Below, in pieces: positions 33,516 through 41,538 of a stretch of 46,706 bases of DNA (the first letter of the stretch is position 1; each line of letters begins with the position of its first letter). The notes beneath the pieces are model-generated. The model was not told where the DNA came from and did no database searches. It saw only the letters and a list, made by a program, of their open reading frames with translations. Origin of the DNA: an uncultured Prevotella sp. (GTDB taxonomy: Bacteria; Bacteroidota; Bacteroidia; Bacteroidales; Bacteroidaceae); NCBI GenBank assembly GCA_900316015.1, contig ONBG01000044.1:1-46706 (forward strand). Reading direction: 5' to 3'. A program made the translations under genes and the position numbers.

Positions 33516-35006
33516 ATGGCCAGTTTAAAAAGTTTAGCAAAGGATACCGCCATTTATGGCATTAGCAGCATCGCTGCACGTTTCATCAACTACCTGCTCG
33601 TACCCATCGAGACATTCTCTTGGGCTGCCAGTGGAGGACAATATGGCATCATCACCAATGTATATTCCTATATCGGGCTGTTGATCATTGCTCTCACCTT
33701 CGGCATGGAGACGACCTTCTTCCGCTATGCCAACAAGGAGGGGGAAAATGCCCAGATGGTGTACTCCACTGCCTTGAGAATGGTGGGGGCTGTCGTTATC
33801 CTCTTCACAGTAGTAGTCTTGCTGTTCCTCAAGCCGATCACCGCCGCCATGGGCTATGCTGAGCATCCTTGGTATATCGGGACCATGGCTATCTGCGTTG
33901 CCATCGACGCATGGTCGTGTATCTTGTTCGACTACCTTCGTTATCAGCACCGTCCCCTAAAATTTGCCTTTCTGAAGGTCATTAACATCTTTATCAATGT
34001 TTGTGCGACGGCAGTATTCCTGATCGTCTTCCCCATGATGAAGTGGAATGTCTTTGGGATCTATGACAAGAACTTCATCCCAGACGTTGGCATCGTATTT
34101 TATATCAACCTCGCCTGTTCCATCGCCACCTTGCTTCTGCTCTTCAAGGAGATGCGAGGTGTCTGGTTTGGATTCGACTGGGCACTTTGCAAGCGAATGC
34201 TCTCCTATACATGGCCGATGCTGATCCTCGGACTGGCAGGACAGCTGAACCAAAGCGCATCTACCATTCTCTTCCCGTATTTCTACAGCGGGAGTATCCA
34301 CGAAGCCCATGCCCAATTAGGCATCTATGGGAGTTGTATCAAGATTGCCATGATCATGGTCATTATCACACAGGCTTTCCGCTTTGCCTATGAGCCGTTT
34401 GTCTTTGCCAATAAGAGCGCGGACAAGAAGCAAACCTATGCCAAGGTCATGAAATACTATGTAATCTTCACCTTGCTCGCCTTCCTATGCGTGATCGGCT
34501 ACATGGATATCTTACGCCATCTTGTTGGATCTTCTTACTGGGAAGGACTGAAGGTGGTTCCCATTGTCATGGCGGCGGAAATCATGTTCGGCATCTACTT
34601 CAACCTGAGCTTTTGGTATAAGCTCACCGACCGTACGATATGGGGAGCCTATTTCTCAGGACTGGGATGCATTGTCCTGATCCTTATTGACGTCATCTTT
34701 ATCCCTAAGTTCAGCTATATGGCTTGTGCTTGGGCAGGATTCGCAGCCTATGGCATCAGCATGATCGCCAGTTACGTCTTCGGGCAGAAATACTACCCAA
34801 TCAACTATCCCATCAAAGACATTCTGCTCTATGTCGTCGTATCGATCATTCTCTTCGTCGGCATGGAGATTTCACAAAGTCAACTGAGCACGTTGCCCTG
34901 CTTGCTGGTCAATACCTTGTTGATTATGGTCTACATCGCATTCGTGATCAAGCGCGATTTGCCCCTGTCATCATTGCCCGTCATCGGCAAACATTTCAAG
35001 AAATAA
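33516..35006 (+). CDS. Wzx/MATE-like oligosaccharide flippase
   Basis: The 496-aa protein has about 14 hydrophobic segments and the MOP-superfamily N-terminus LAKDTAIYGISSIAARFINY followed by YGIITNVYSYIGLLIIALTF and GMETTFFRYAN. It probably flips a lipid-linked oligosaccharide or related precursor across the inner membrane. It is not in a glycan-biosynthesis cluster: its neighbours are the SpmAB gene and an S46 peptidase gene, which starts eight bases after its stop. It could therefore be a conserved single-copy flippase for a core cell-envelope precursor. Substrate is unknown. Confidence 0.85.
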   Translation: MASLKSLAKDTAIYGISSIAARFINYLLVPIETFSWAASGGQYGIITNVYSYIGLLIIALTFGMETTFFRYANKEGENAQMVYSTALRMVGAVVILFTVVVLLFLKPITAAMGYAEHPWYIGTMAICVAIDAWSCILFDYLRYQHRPLKFAFLKVINIFINVCATAVFLIVFPMMKWNVFGIYDKNFIPDVGIVFYINLACSIATLLLLFKEMRGVWFGFDWALCKRMLSYTWPMLILGLAGQLNQSASTILFPYFYSGSIHEAHAQLGIYGSCIKIAMIMVIITQAFRFAYEPFVFANKSADKKQTYAKVMKYYVIFTLLAFLCVIGYMDILRHLVGSSYWEGLKVVPIVMAAEIMFGIYFNLSFWYKLTDRTIWGAYFSGLGCIVLILIDVIFIPKFSYMACAWAGFAAYGISMIASYVFGQKYYPINYPIKDILLYVVVSIILFVGMEISQSQLSTLPCLLVNTLLIMVYIAFVIKRDLPLSSLPVIGKHFKK

Positions 35007-35014
35007 AACCATCC

Positions 35015-37135
35015 ATGAATATGAAACGAAAGCTATTCTTCCTCTTTTTCTTACCGTCACTTTTTTCCTATCTGTCCGTGCAGGCAGATGAGGGCATGTG
35101 GACGCTATACAACCTGCCCCAGGCTGTTTATCAGCAGATGCAAACAGAGGGCTTCCATTTGCCTTACCAAGACTTATATGAAAGCAAGAATGCGATCAAG
35201 AACGCAGTCGTCAACTTCTCAGGATATTGCTCTGGGGTTGTCGTCTCTCCCGATGGCTTGGTCTTTACCAACCACCATTGTGGGTTCGAAAGCATCCGCA
35301 GCCATTCCACCGTTGAGCATGATTATATGCTGAATGGCTTCATCGCCCACTCTTACCAAGAAGAGTTGCCCAACGAGCACATGTTTGTCAGCTTTATGGT
35401 GGAACAAAAGGATATCACCCCGCAATTAGAGAAAGACGGGTTCAACCTCCTTTCCTTGAAGCAACAGGAGCATTACCTCGACTCTTTAGAAAACAAGATG
35501 ACAAAGGAAGTGGAGGCAAAAGATTCCACCTTACGTGTGGAAATCAAGCCCTATTACGAGGGAAACAAGTACTACCTGACGACTTATCGTGACTTTTCCG
35601 ACATCCGGCTTGTCTTTGCTGTGCCCAAGTCGATGGGCAAGTTTGGGGGCGAGACTGACAACTGGATGTGGCCTCGCCAGACTTGCGATTTCTCCGTCTT
35701 CAGGATCTACGCGAATCCAAAGACAAACGGGCCTGCCAAATATTCGAAAGACAATGTCCCCTATCATCCAAAAAACTGGATACAGGTTTCCCTGCAGGGA
35801 TACAAAGAAGGTGATTTCGCCATGACCATGGGATACCCTGGCTCAACGGAACGCTATCTCTCCAGTTATGGCATCCGTCAAATGAGGGAAAACAATGCCG
35901 CTCGCGCCCAAGTACGTGGCATCAAGCAAGAGATCATGATCCGACACATGAGAGCGAACGAGGCAGTACGCATCAAGTACGACTCGAAGTTCGCCACGAG
36001 TTCCAACTATTGGAAGAACTCCATCGGGATGAACAAATGTATAGACAGCATCGGCATCATCAGTCTGAAGAAGCAATACGAGGATCGTATCCGGCACTGG
36101 CAAGACTCCACGGGCTACCTGAAGGGAAAGCTCGACTTTGACGTGATGGCACGCCTCTATCAGCAACGCCTAAACGACCGTGTCGCCTTGACGTATTGGA
36201 GCGAGACCTTCAATCGCACCAACGAATTTACCACCCGTGCCATGCGCTTGTCCAATGGCATCACGGTTAAAGGGTCGAAGAAGAAGCAATACGTCGATTT
36301 CAAGGACAATCGAGATACCTGGGATGAAGCTCTCGACAAGGAAGTGCTTGCAGCCCTCCTCAAGAACTATAAGGAGCATGTCAGCAAAGAATATCTGCCT
36401 GCTTTCTATCGGACTATCTCCAGCAAGTTCGGCAACGATTACACCAAATTCGTCAATTACCTCTACGACAAATCCGCGATCATGAAGCCAGGCAAGAAGC
36501 TCTATATCAAGAAACGAAGCTACAAGAAAGACCCGGGCGTTCAATACGGTCTGGACCTATTGGAGACCATGGCTGATTTCCAAGAGAAATTGTATGGTGC
36601 TGCAGCAGACAGTATTCAAGAGCAAGAGAAATATCTTTGTGATGCAAAGCTCAGGATGGAAGAAGACCTTCCCCATTATTCTGATGCGAATTTCACCCTG
36701 CGCCTAAGCTATGGCCAGGTAGGAGGATTCACGCTCAATGGTGCCAATTCCGGCTATTATACTACGGCAGAAAGTATTGTCAAGAAGATGGAACAAGGCG
36801 GCAAGGTGATCGACTACTTGGCAGAGCCAATCATGAAGCAATTGATGAGCGCACAGGATTTCGGACCCTACCAAGACAAGACCACAGGGAAGATGCAACT
36901 TTGCTTCCTCACCAATAATGATATTACGGGTGGCAACAGTGGGTCTCCCATTTTCGATGGAAACGGTCGACTGATCGGACTTGCCTTTGATGGTAACTGG
37001 GACAGTTTGTCCAGCGACATCTATTTCGACAAGAAATTAGCTCGTTGCATTGGCGTTGACATTCGCTACGTCCTATACCTCATGGACAAATGGGGACATG
37101 CCGACCGCCTGTTGAAAGAGATCAATCCACAATAA
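35015..37135 (+). CDS. S46-family dipeptidyl-peptidase, DPP7-type
   Basis: From the Met at 35015 the product is 706 aa, right for S46. An upstream extension of the frame overlaps the flippase and is rejected, since a signal peptide starts here (MNMKRKLFFLFFLPSLFSYL, SVQA). The trypsin-like triad is visible: His in GLVFTNHHCGF (87/88), Asp225 (RQTCDFSVF) and Ser642 (TGGNSGSPIF). Residue 660, 18 after the serine (LAFDGNWD), is Gly. In P. gingivalis the equivalent position is Gly in DPP7 and Arg in Asp/Glu-specific DPP11, so this enzyme should prefer hydrophobic residues. It would release dipeptides in the periplasm for amino-acid nutrition. Confidence 0.92.
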   Translation: MNMKRKLFFLFFLPSLFSYLSVQADEGMWTLYNLPQAVYQQMQTEGFHLPYQDLYESKNAIKNAVVNFSGYCSGVVVSPDGLVFTNHHCGFESIRSHSTVEHDYMLNGFIAHSYQEELPNEHMFVSFMVEQKDITPQLEKDGFNLLSLKQQEHYLDSLENKMTKEVEAKDSTLRVEIKPYYEGNKYYLTTYRDFSDIRLVFAVPKSMGKFGGETDNWMWPRQTCDFSVFRIYANPKTNGPAKYSKDNVPYHPKNWIQVSLQGYKEGDFAMTMGYPGSTERYLSSYGIRQMRENNAARAQVRGIKQEIMIRHMRANEAVRIKYDSKFATSSNYWKNSIGMNKCIDSIGIISLKKQYEDRIRHWQDSTGYLKGKLDFDVMARLYQQRLNDRVALTYWSETFNRTNEFTTRAMRLSNGITVKGSKKKQYVDFKDNRDTWDEALDKEVLAALLKNYKEHVSKEYLPAFYRTISSKFGNDYTKFVNYLYDKSAIMKPGKKLYIKKRSYKKDPGVQYGLDLLETMADFQEKLYGAAADSIQEQEKYLCDAKLRMEEDLPHYSDANFTLRLSYGQVGGFTLNGANSGYYTTAESIVKKMEQGGKVIDYLAEPIMKQLMSAQDFGPYQDKTTGKMQLCFLTNNDITGGNSGSPIFDGNGRLIGLAFDGNWDSLSSDIYFDKKLARCIGVDIRYVLYLMDKWGHADRLLKEINPQ

Positions 37136-37178
37136 TTAGACACTACCCTTTGGGCGCAAATTCAATTCAATCAACATC

Positions 37179-37805
37179 ATGCATATCGTTGTCGCTGGAA
37201 ATATAGGAAGTGGGAAGACCACCTTGACGACCTTGCTCGCCAAGTATTATGGCTGGATGCCCCGCTTTGAAGCAGTTGACTATAATCCCTATTTAGCCGA
37301 TTACTATCAGGATATCCATCGATGGTCGTTCAACCTTGAGGTTTATTTCCTGAAACAACGGTTTAAAGATCTCATCGAGATCAACCATTCTGAGAAAACG
37401 ATCATCCAAGACCGGTCCATCTTTGAGGGCGTATATGTCTTCGCAGCCAATAATAGGGCTATGGGCAACTTGTCTGACCGCGACTTCACGACGTATATGG
37501 AACTATTTGAGTCGATGATGACCCTCGTGAAATATCCAGAATTGATGATATACCTCCGGGCTTCCGTCCCTCATTTAGTGGAAAACATTCAAAAGCGGGG
37601 CAGGGATTATGAGCAATCCATGCAGATTGATTATCTGGAAAACCTGAACAAACGGTACGATGACTTTATCTTCCACAAATATCAAGGGAAAATACTACCC
37701 ATTGAGGTGGATGACATCGACTTCCAAAACAACCCAAAGGACTTTGCTAAGATCGTGGACCAGGTAGATGCCCGCTTGTTCGGACTCTTCTCACACCAAG
37801 AATAA
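37179..37805 (+). CDS. deoxynucleoside kinase, first of a tandem pair
   Basis: The 208-aa protein has the P-loop VVAGNIGSGKTTLTTLLAK (residues 4-22), substrate-site motifs PRFEAVDYNPYLADYY and RWSFNLEVYFLKQRF, the QDRSIFEGVYVFA segment, and a lid with RGRDYEQSMQIDYLENLNKR. It phosphorylates deoxynucleosides (purine type in related Firmicutes pairs) with ATP for salvage. It is followed 18 bases later by a paralogue, suggesting a heterodimer. It is the fourth gene of the SpmAB-led run. Confidence 0.9.
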   Translation: MHIVVAGNIGSGKTTLTTLLAKYYGWMPRFEAVDYNPYLADYYQDIHRWSFNLEVYFLKQRFKDLIEINHSEKTIIQDRSIFEGVYVFAANNRAMGNLSDRDFTTYMELFESMMTLVKYPELMIYLRASVPHLVENIQKRGRDYEQSMQIDYLENLNKRYDDFIFHKYQGKILPIEVDDIDFQNNPKDFAKIVDQVDARLFGLFSHQE

Positions 37806-37823
37806 CTAATCACAATCAAGAAT

Positions 37824-38450
37824 ATGCATATTGCAGTAGCTGGAAATATCGGAAGTGGCAAGACTACCCTGACAAAGATGCTTGCCAAGCGTTATAAATG
37901 GACCCCTCGTTTTGAACCCGTTGACAACAATCCTTATTTAGAGGATTTCTATAAGGATATGGCAAGATGGTCATTCAACCTGCAGGTCTATTTCTTGAAC
38001 AAGCGCTTCAAGGAAGTTGTCGAGATCTCGAAAAGTAAGGATACCATTATCCAAGACCGAACGATCTTCGAGGATGCTAAAATCTTTGCGCCCAATCTTC
38101 ACGACATGGGTATGATGAGTGACCGTGACTTTCAAAACTATAGTGATCTCTTCGATCTGATGATGTCGATCGTAGGACTGCCCGACCTGATGATCTACAT
38201 CCGTTCGTCCATTCCTAACTTGATTGCCCAGATCGCTAAGCGGGGCAGGGATTATGAACAGTCGATCCGTATCGACTATCTTGAAGGACTGAACAAGCGG
38301 TATGAGGACTGGATCCGTACCTATCCAGGGCACTTGATCATTATAGAAGGCGATCACACTAAGTTTGAGAATAACCTGCAGGACTTCCAAAAGATCACGG
38401 ACATGATCGATGCCAAGCTCTATGGGTTCTTCCCCATGGACGAGAAATAA
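37824..38450 (+). CDS. deoxynucleoside kinase, second of a tandem pair
   Basis: The 208-aa paralogue has the same length as its neighbour and shares the P-loop (AVAGNIGSGKTTLTKMLAK), PRFEPVDNNPYLEDFY, RWSFNLQVYFLNKRF, QDRTIFEDAKIFA and RGRDYEQSIRIDYLEGLNKR. Differences cluster in the middle helices (KDMARW, NLHDMGMMSDRDF) and in the Ser to Thr change in the DRS motif, which may reflect a different base preference. In Lactobacillus, tandem dAK/dGK genes give a heterodimer; the same arrangement here is inferred. It is last in the run and is convergent with the maturase gene 46 bases away. Confidence 0.9.
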   Translation: MHIAVAGNIGSGKTTLTKMLAKRYKWTPRFEPVDNNPYLEDFYKDMARWSFNLQVYFLNKRFKEVVEISKSKDTIIQDRTIFEDAKIFAPNLHDMGMMSDRDFQNYSDLFDLMMSIVGLPDLMIYIRSSIPNLIAQIAKRGRDYEQSIRIDYLEGLNKRYEDWIRTYPGHLIIIEGDHTKFENNLQDFQKITDMIDAKLYGFFPMDEK

Positions 38451-38496
38451 GGATCAGAGTCTATCGGTCCTTGATCTGATGAGCAGGGGAAGCGTA

Positions 38497-39708
38497 TCAG
38501 AAGACGTGATTCATGACATTGGCTGGTGGTCGCTGGGCTGCAAGCTCTCCTTTCATAAATTCCATGTAAGGAGCCACGTGCTCGAAGAATTGATAATAGC
38601 CTTTACAAAGATAGTTCAAGCCTGGCTGATTGTACTTATCCCGTAAGAAGCGGTTCTTTGGGCATTCTCCATGACAGGCAAACTGAAACTTGCATTCCTT
38701 GCATTGGCGAGGCAACAACTGATGCTTCATCTTCGCAAACTGTTTCTGCTGGTCGGAATACATCATCTCCGTTAAGGTCTTGGTATGGATATTCCCTAAC
38801 CGGTATTCTGGATACACGAAATGGTCACAGGAGTACACATCCCCATTAAACTCCATGATACCAGCATGTCCACATTCCTTGGCCATGGAACAGAGACCAG
38901 GGGCTACCCCTACCCAGTTGGCTAAGGTCGAATCAAACAATTGTATGAAATATTCGCCCACATCATGGTGCACCCACTCATCAAAGATCGTGCATAGGAA
39001 ATTTCCCCATTGCTCTGGTGTCACCGAAAAGTCGGTCAGTTCCCCACCCTCTTGCATGCCCGGAGCTAAGGTCAGTCCGTCAGCACGTGTCACCTTGCGT
39101 TCGACAATCGGCGTAAACTGGATATACTTACAGTGAATCTCCTTGAAGAAATGATAGAAGTCTAAGGGATAATCCGCATTGAAATCATTGACAACCGCCA
39201 ATGCATTCCATTCCACCCCATGTTTGTTTAACAGGTGAATACCCTGCATCACCTTTTGGAAAGTCGGCTTCCCTGTCGCCGTCTTCCTGTACTCATCGTG
39301 AAACTCTTGTGGTCCGTCAATAGAGACACCCACAAGAAAATGATTCTCCTTGAAGAACTCGCACCACTCATCCGTAATCAACGTACCATTGGTCTGGATA
39401 CAATTATCGATCTGATGCCCCCGGGCATACCGCCTTTCCAGCTCGAGCGCATGTTTGTAAAAGGATATCGGGCGCATGAGTGTCTCTCCACCATGCCATG
39501 TAAACAGCACCTGAGGCATCGTCTGTGCCTCGATGTACTCCTTGATGAACCGTTCCAAGAGATCCTCCGTGATCACATGGTTTTGAGCATGGTCATACAG
39601 CTTGTCCTTCTCTAAATAATAGCAATACTTACATCTGAGATTACAGAGGGATCCTGCTGGTTTCAACATGATATACAAAGGATTGCCAAAAGGTGCTATT
39701 GTTGCCAT
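38497..39708 (-). CDS. anaerobic sulfatase-maturating radical SAM enzyme
   Basis: From the Met at 39708 the product has 403 aa; 35 residues of upstream frame include promoter DNA and are rejected. The radical-SAM motif CNLRCKYCYYLEK (Cys22, 26, 29) and WHGGETLMRP lie in the N-terminal barrel. The C-terminal SPASM region has many cysteines (CSMAKECGHAG, YSCDHFVYPE, CKECKFQFACHGECPKNRF). It oxidises the active-site Cys or Ser of sulfatases to formylglycine, without oxygen. No sulfatase lies in the window, so it must serve enzymes encoded elsewhere. It is divergent from fhs. Confidence 0.92.
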   Translation of the reverse strand: MATIAPFGNPLYIMLKPAGSLCNLRCKYCYYLEKDKLYDHAQNHVITEDLLERFIKEYIEAQTMPQVLFTWHGGETLMRPISFYKHALELERRYARGHQIDNCIQTNGTLITDEWCEFFKENHFLVGVSIDGPQEFHDEYRKTATGKPTFQKVMQGIHLLNKHGVEWNALAVVNDFNADYPLDFYHFFKEIHCKYIQFTPIVERKVTRADGLTLAPGMQEGGELTDFSVTPEQWGNFLCTIFDEWVHHDVGEYFIQLFDSTLANWVGVAPGLCSMAKECGHAGIMEFNGDVYSCDHFVYPEYRLGNIHTKTLTEMMYSDQQKQFAKMKHQLLPRQCKECKFQFACHGECPKNRFLRDKYNQPGLNYLCKGYYQFFEHVAPYMEFMKGELAAQRPPANVMNHVF

Positions 39709-39748
39709 GATAATGTCTATATTGATTGAATGAATGATAATTTTAGCT

Positions 39749-39787
39749 ACAAAGGTACACATTCTTAATAAAAAAAAGTAATTTTGC
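39749..39787. promoter_or_regulatory. back-to-back -7 boxes for the maturase gene and fhs
   Basis: Minus strand TACCTTTGT (39757-39749) serves the maturase gene. Plus strand TAATTTTGC (39779-39787) serves fhs, 25 bases before its ATG. Neither has a clear TTTG -33 box. Confidence 0.6.
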
Positions 39788-39811
39788 AGGATAAAATCAA
39801 AGTTATCACCC

Positions 39812-41479
39812 ATGAAGACTGATGTAGAAATAGCTCGCGAGCGTCATTTGCTCCGCATTGATGAGATTGCAAGAAACGTAGATATGCCCACAGATGAGCT
39901 GGAGCATTATGGAAAATACATGGCAAAGGTTCCCATTCATCTGATTGACAATAAGAAGGTTGCGAACAGTAACCTGATCTTAGTCACCGCCATCACACCC
40001 ACGAAAGCAGGTATCGGTAAGACGACCACCTGCATAGGATTGGCACAAGGCATGAACAAGATGGGCAAGAAAGCAATCACTGCCTTGCGCGAACCCAGTC
40101 TCGGCCCTTGTTTCGGCATGAAAGGAGGAGCCACGGGAGGAGGCTATTCACAGGTCTTGCCCATGGAAAAAATCAACCTGCATTTCACCGGTGACTTCCA
40201 TGCAGTTACGACTGCCAATAACATGATCGCAGCCTTGCTTGACAACTATATCTACCAACACCAGGATGAAGGATTTGGGCTCAAGGAAGTGTACTGGCGT
40301 CGCGTGATGGACATCAACGACCGGAGCTTGAGAGACATTGTGATCGGCATTGGTCCCAAGACCAATGGTATTGTGCGAGAGACTGGCTTTGATATTACGC
40401 CAGCCAGTGAGATCATGGCGATCCTCTGCTTGGCTAAAGATGAGGATGACCTTAGAAAGAGACTCAACAATATCCTTTTAGGCATTACCATGGACGACCA
40501 ACCCTTCACCCTAAAAGACATGGGCGTGACGGGCGCTATCATGGTGCTCTTGCAAGATGCGCTCAAGCCCAATCTTGTGCAGACCTTAGAGGGGACACCT
40601 GCCATGATCCATGGAGGACCGTTTGCGAATATTGCACATGGATGCAACAGCATCTTAGCCACCAAGATGGCAATGACATTCGGAGATTATGTCATCACCG
40701 AGGCTGGGTTCGGTGCCGACTTAGGGGCGGAAAAATTCTATGATATCGTATGCCGAAAAGCTGGACTACAACCCAGGCTCACTATTCTCGTCGCTACCAT
40801 CCAAGGGCTGAAGATGCATGGAGGCATCCCCTTGGCTTCCATCAAAGACCCAAACCCGGAAGGGGTGAGAAAAGGACTGGAGAACCTTGACAAGCATATT
40901 GAGAACCTACAGCGATTCGGGCAGACCGTCATCGTCACACTCAACCATTTCGCTACGGACACAGAAGAGGAGGAAAACATCTTGGCTGAACATTGCAAGC
41001 AGATGAAGGTGGGGTTTGCCATCAACGATGCCTTTATACAAGGAGGAAACGGGTGTTCTGGACTGGCTCAATTAGCCGTTGACACCATTCAAGCACAGCC
41101 TTCACGACCTTTGCAGTTTATCTATGAGGAGAATGACCTCATCACAACAAAGATCAGCAAGGTAGCACAGAACGTGTATGGTGCCGCGAAGGTGGCATTC
41201 AGACCTGCTGCTCAACGTGCCATCGACAGACTGGAAAAATGGGGATATGGACAATTGCCTGTATGTATTGCCAAAACACAATATTCGTTCAGCGATAATT
41301 CCAAAAGCTATGGCGTACCCAAGGACTTTACCTTTACGATCCGGGATGTCGTGGTGAATGCAGGGGCAGGCATGATCGTAGCCATCGCAGGGGATATTAT
41401 GCGCATGCCTGGTCTCCCCAAGCATCCAAACGCTTTGCATATTGACCTCGTCAATGGCATTGCCGAAGGATTGGGATAG
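39812..41479 (+). CDS. fhs: formate--tetrahydrofolate ligase
   Basis: The 555-aa protein is full length. Signature segments are the P-loop-like [20 protein letters not shown] (about 59-78), [60 protein letters not shown] and [20 protein letters not shown]. It makes 10-formyl-THF from formate, THF and ATP in the cytoplasm, feeding purine synthesis and one-carbon metabolism. It is monocistronic or reads into the GH2 gene 59 bases downstream, since no terminator is evident between them. Confidence 0.96.
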   Translation: MKTDVEIARERHLLRIDEIARNVDMPTDELEHYGKYMAKVPIHLIDNKKVANSNLILVTAITPTKAGIGKTTTCIGLAQGMNKMGKKAITALREPSLGPCFGMKGGATGGGYSQVLPMEKINLHFTGDFHAVTTANNMIAALLDNYIYQHQDEGFGLKEVYWRRVMDINDRSLRDIVIGIGPKTNGIVRETGFDITPASEIMAILCLAKDEDDLRKRLNNILLGITMDDQPFTLKDMGVTGAIMVLLQDALKPNLVQTLEGTPAMIHGGPFANIAHGCNSILATKMAMTFGDYVITEAGFGADLGAEKFYDIVCRKAGLQPRLTILVATIQGLKMHGGIPLASIKDPNPEGVRKGLENLDKHIENLQRFGQTVIVTLNHFATDTEEEENILAEHCKQMKVGFAINDAFIQGGNGCSGLAQLAVDTIQAQPSRPLQFIYEENDLITTKISKVAQNVYGAAKVAFRPAAQRAIDRLEKWGYGQLPVCIAKTQYSFSDNSKSYGVPKDFTFTIRDVVVNAGAGMIVAIAGDIMRMPGLPKHPNALHIDLVNGIAEGLG

Positions 41480-41538
41480 GAGGACAACTCCTACCCCCTA
41501 CTTTACCAAGAAACAAACCATTTAACATTTATAATTCT

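Noticed and set aside
34724-35014. N-terminal extension of the S46 peptidase frame
   Set aside because: It overlaps the flippase gene in another frame and precedes a good signal peptide, so translation must begin at 35015.
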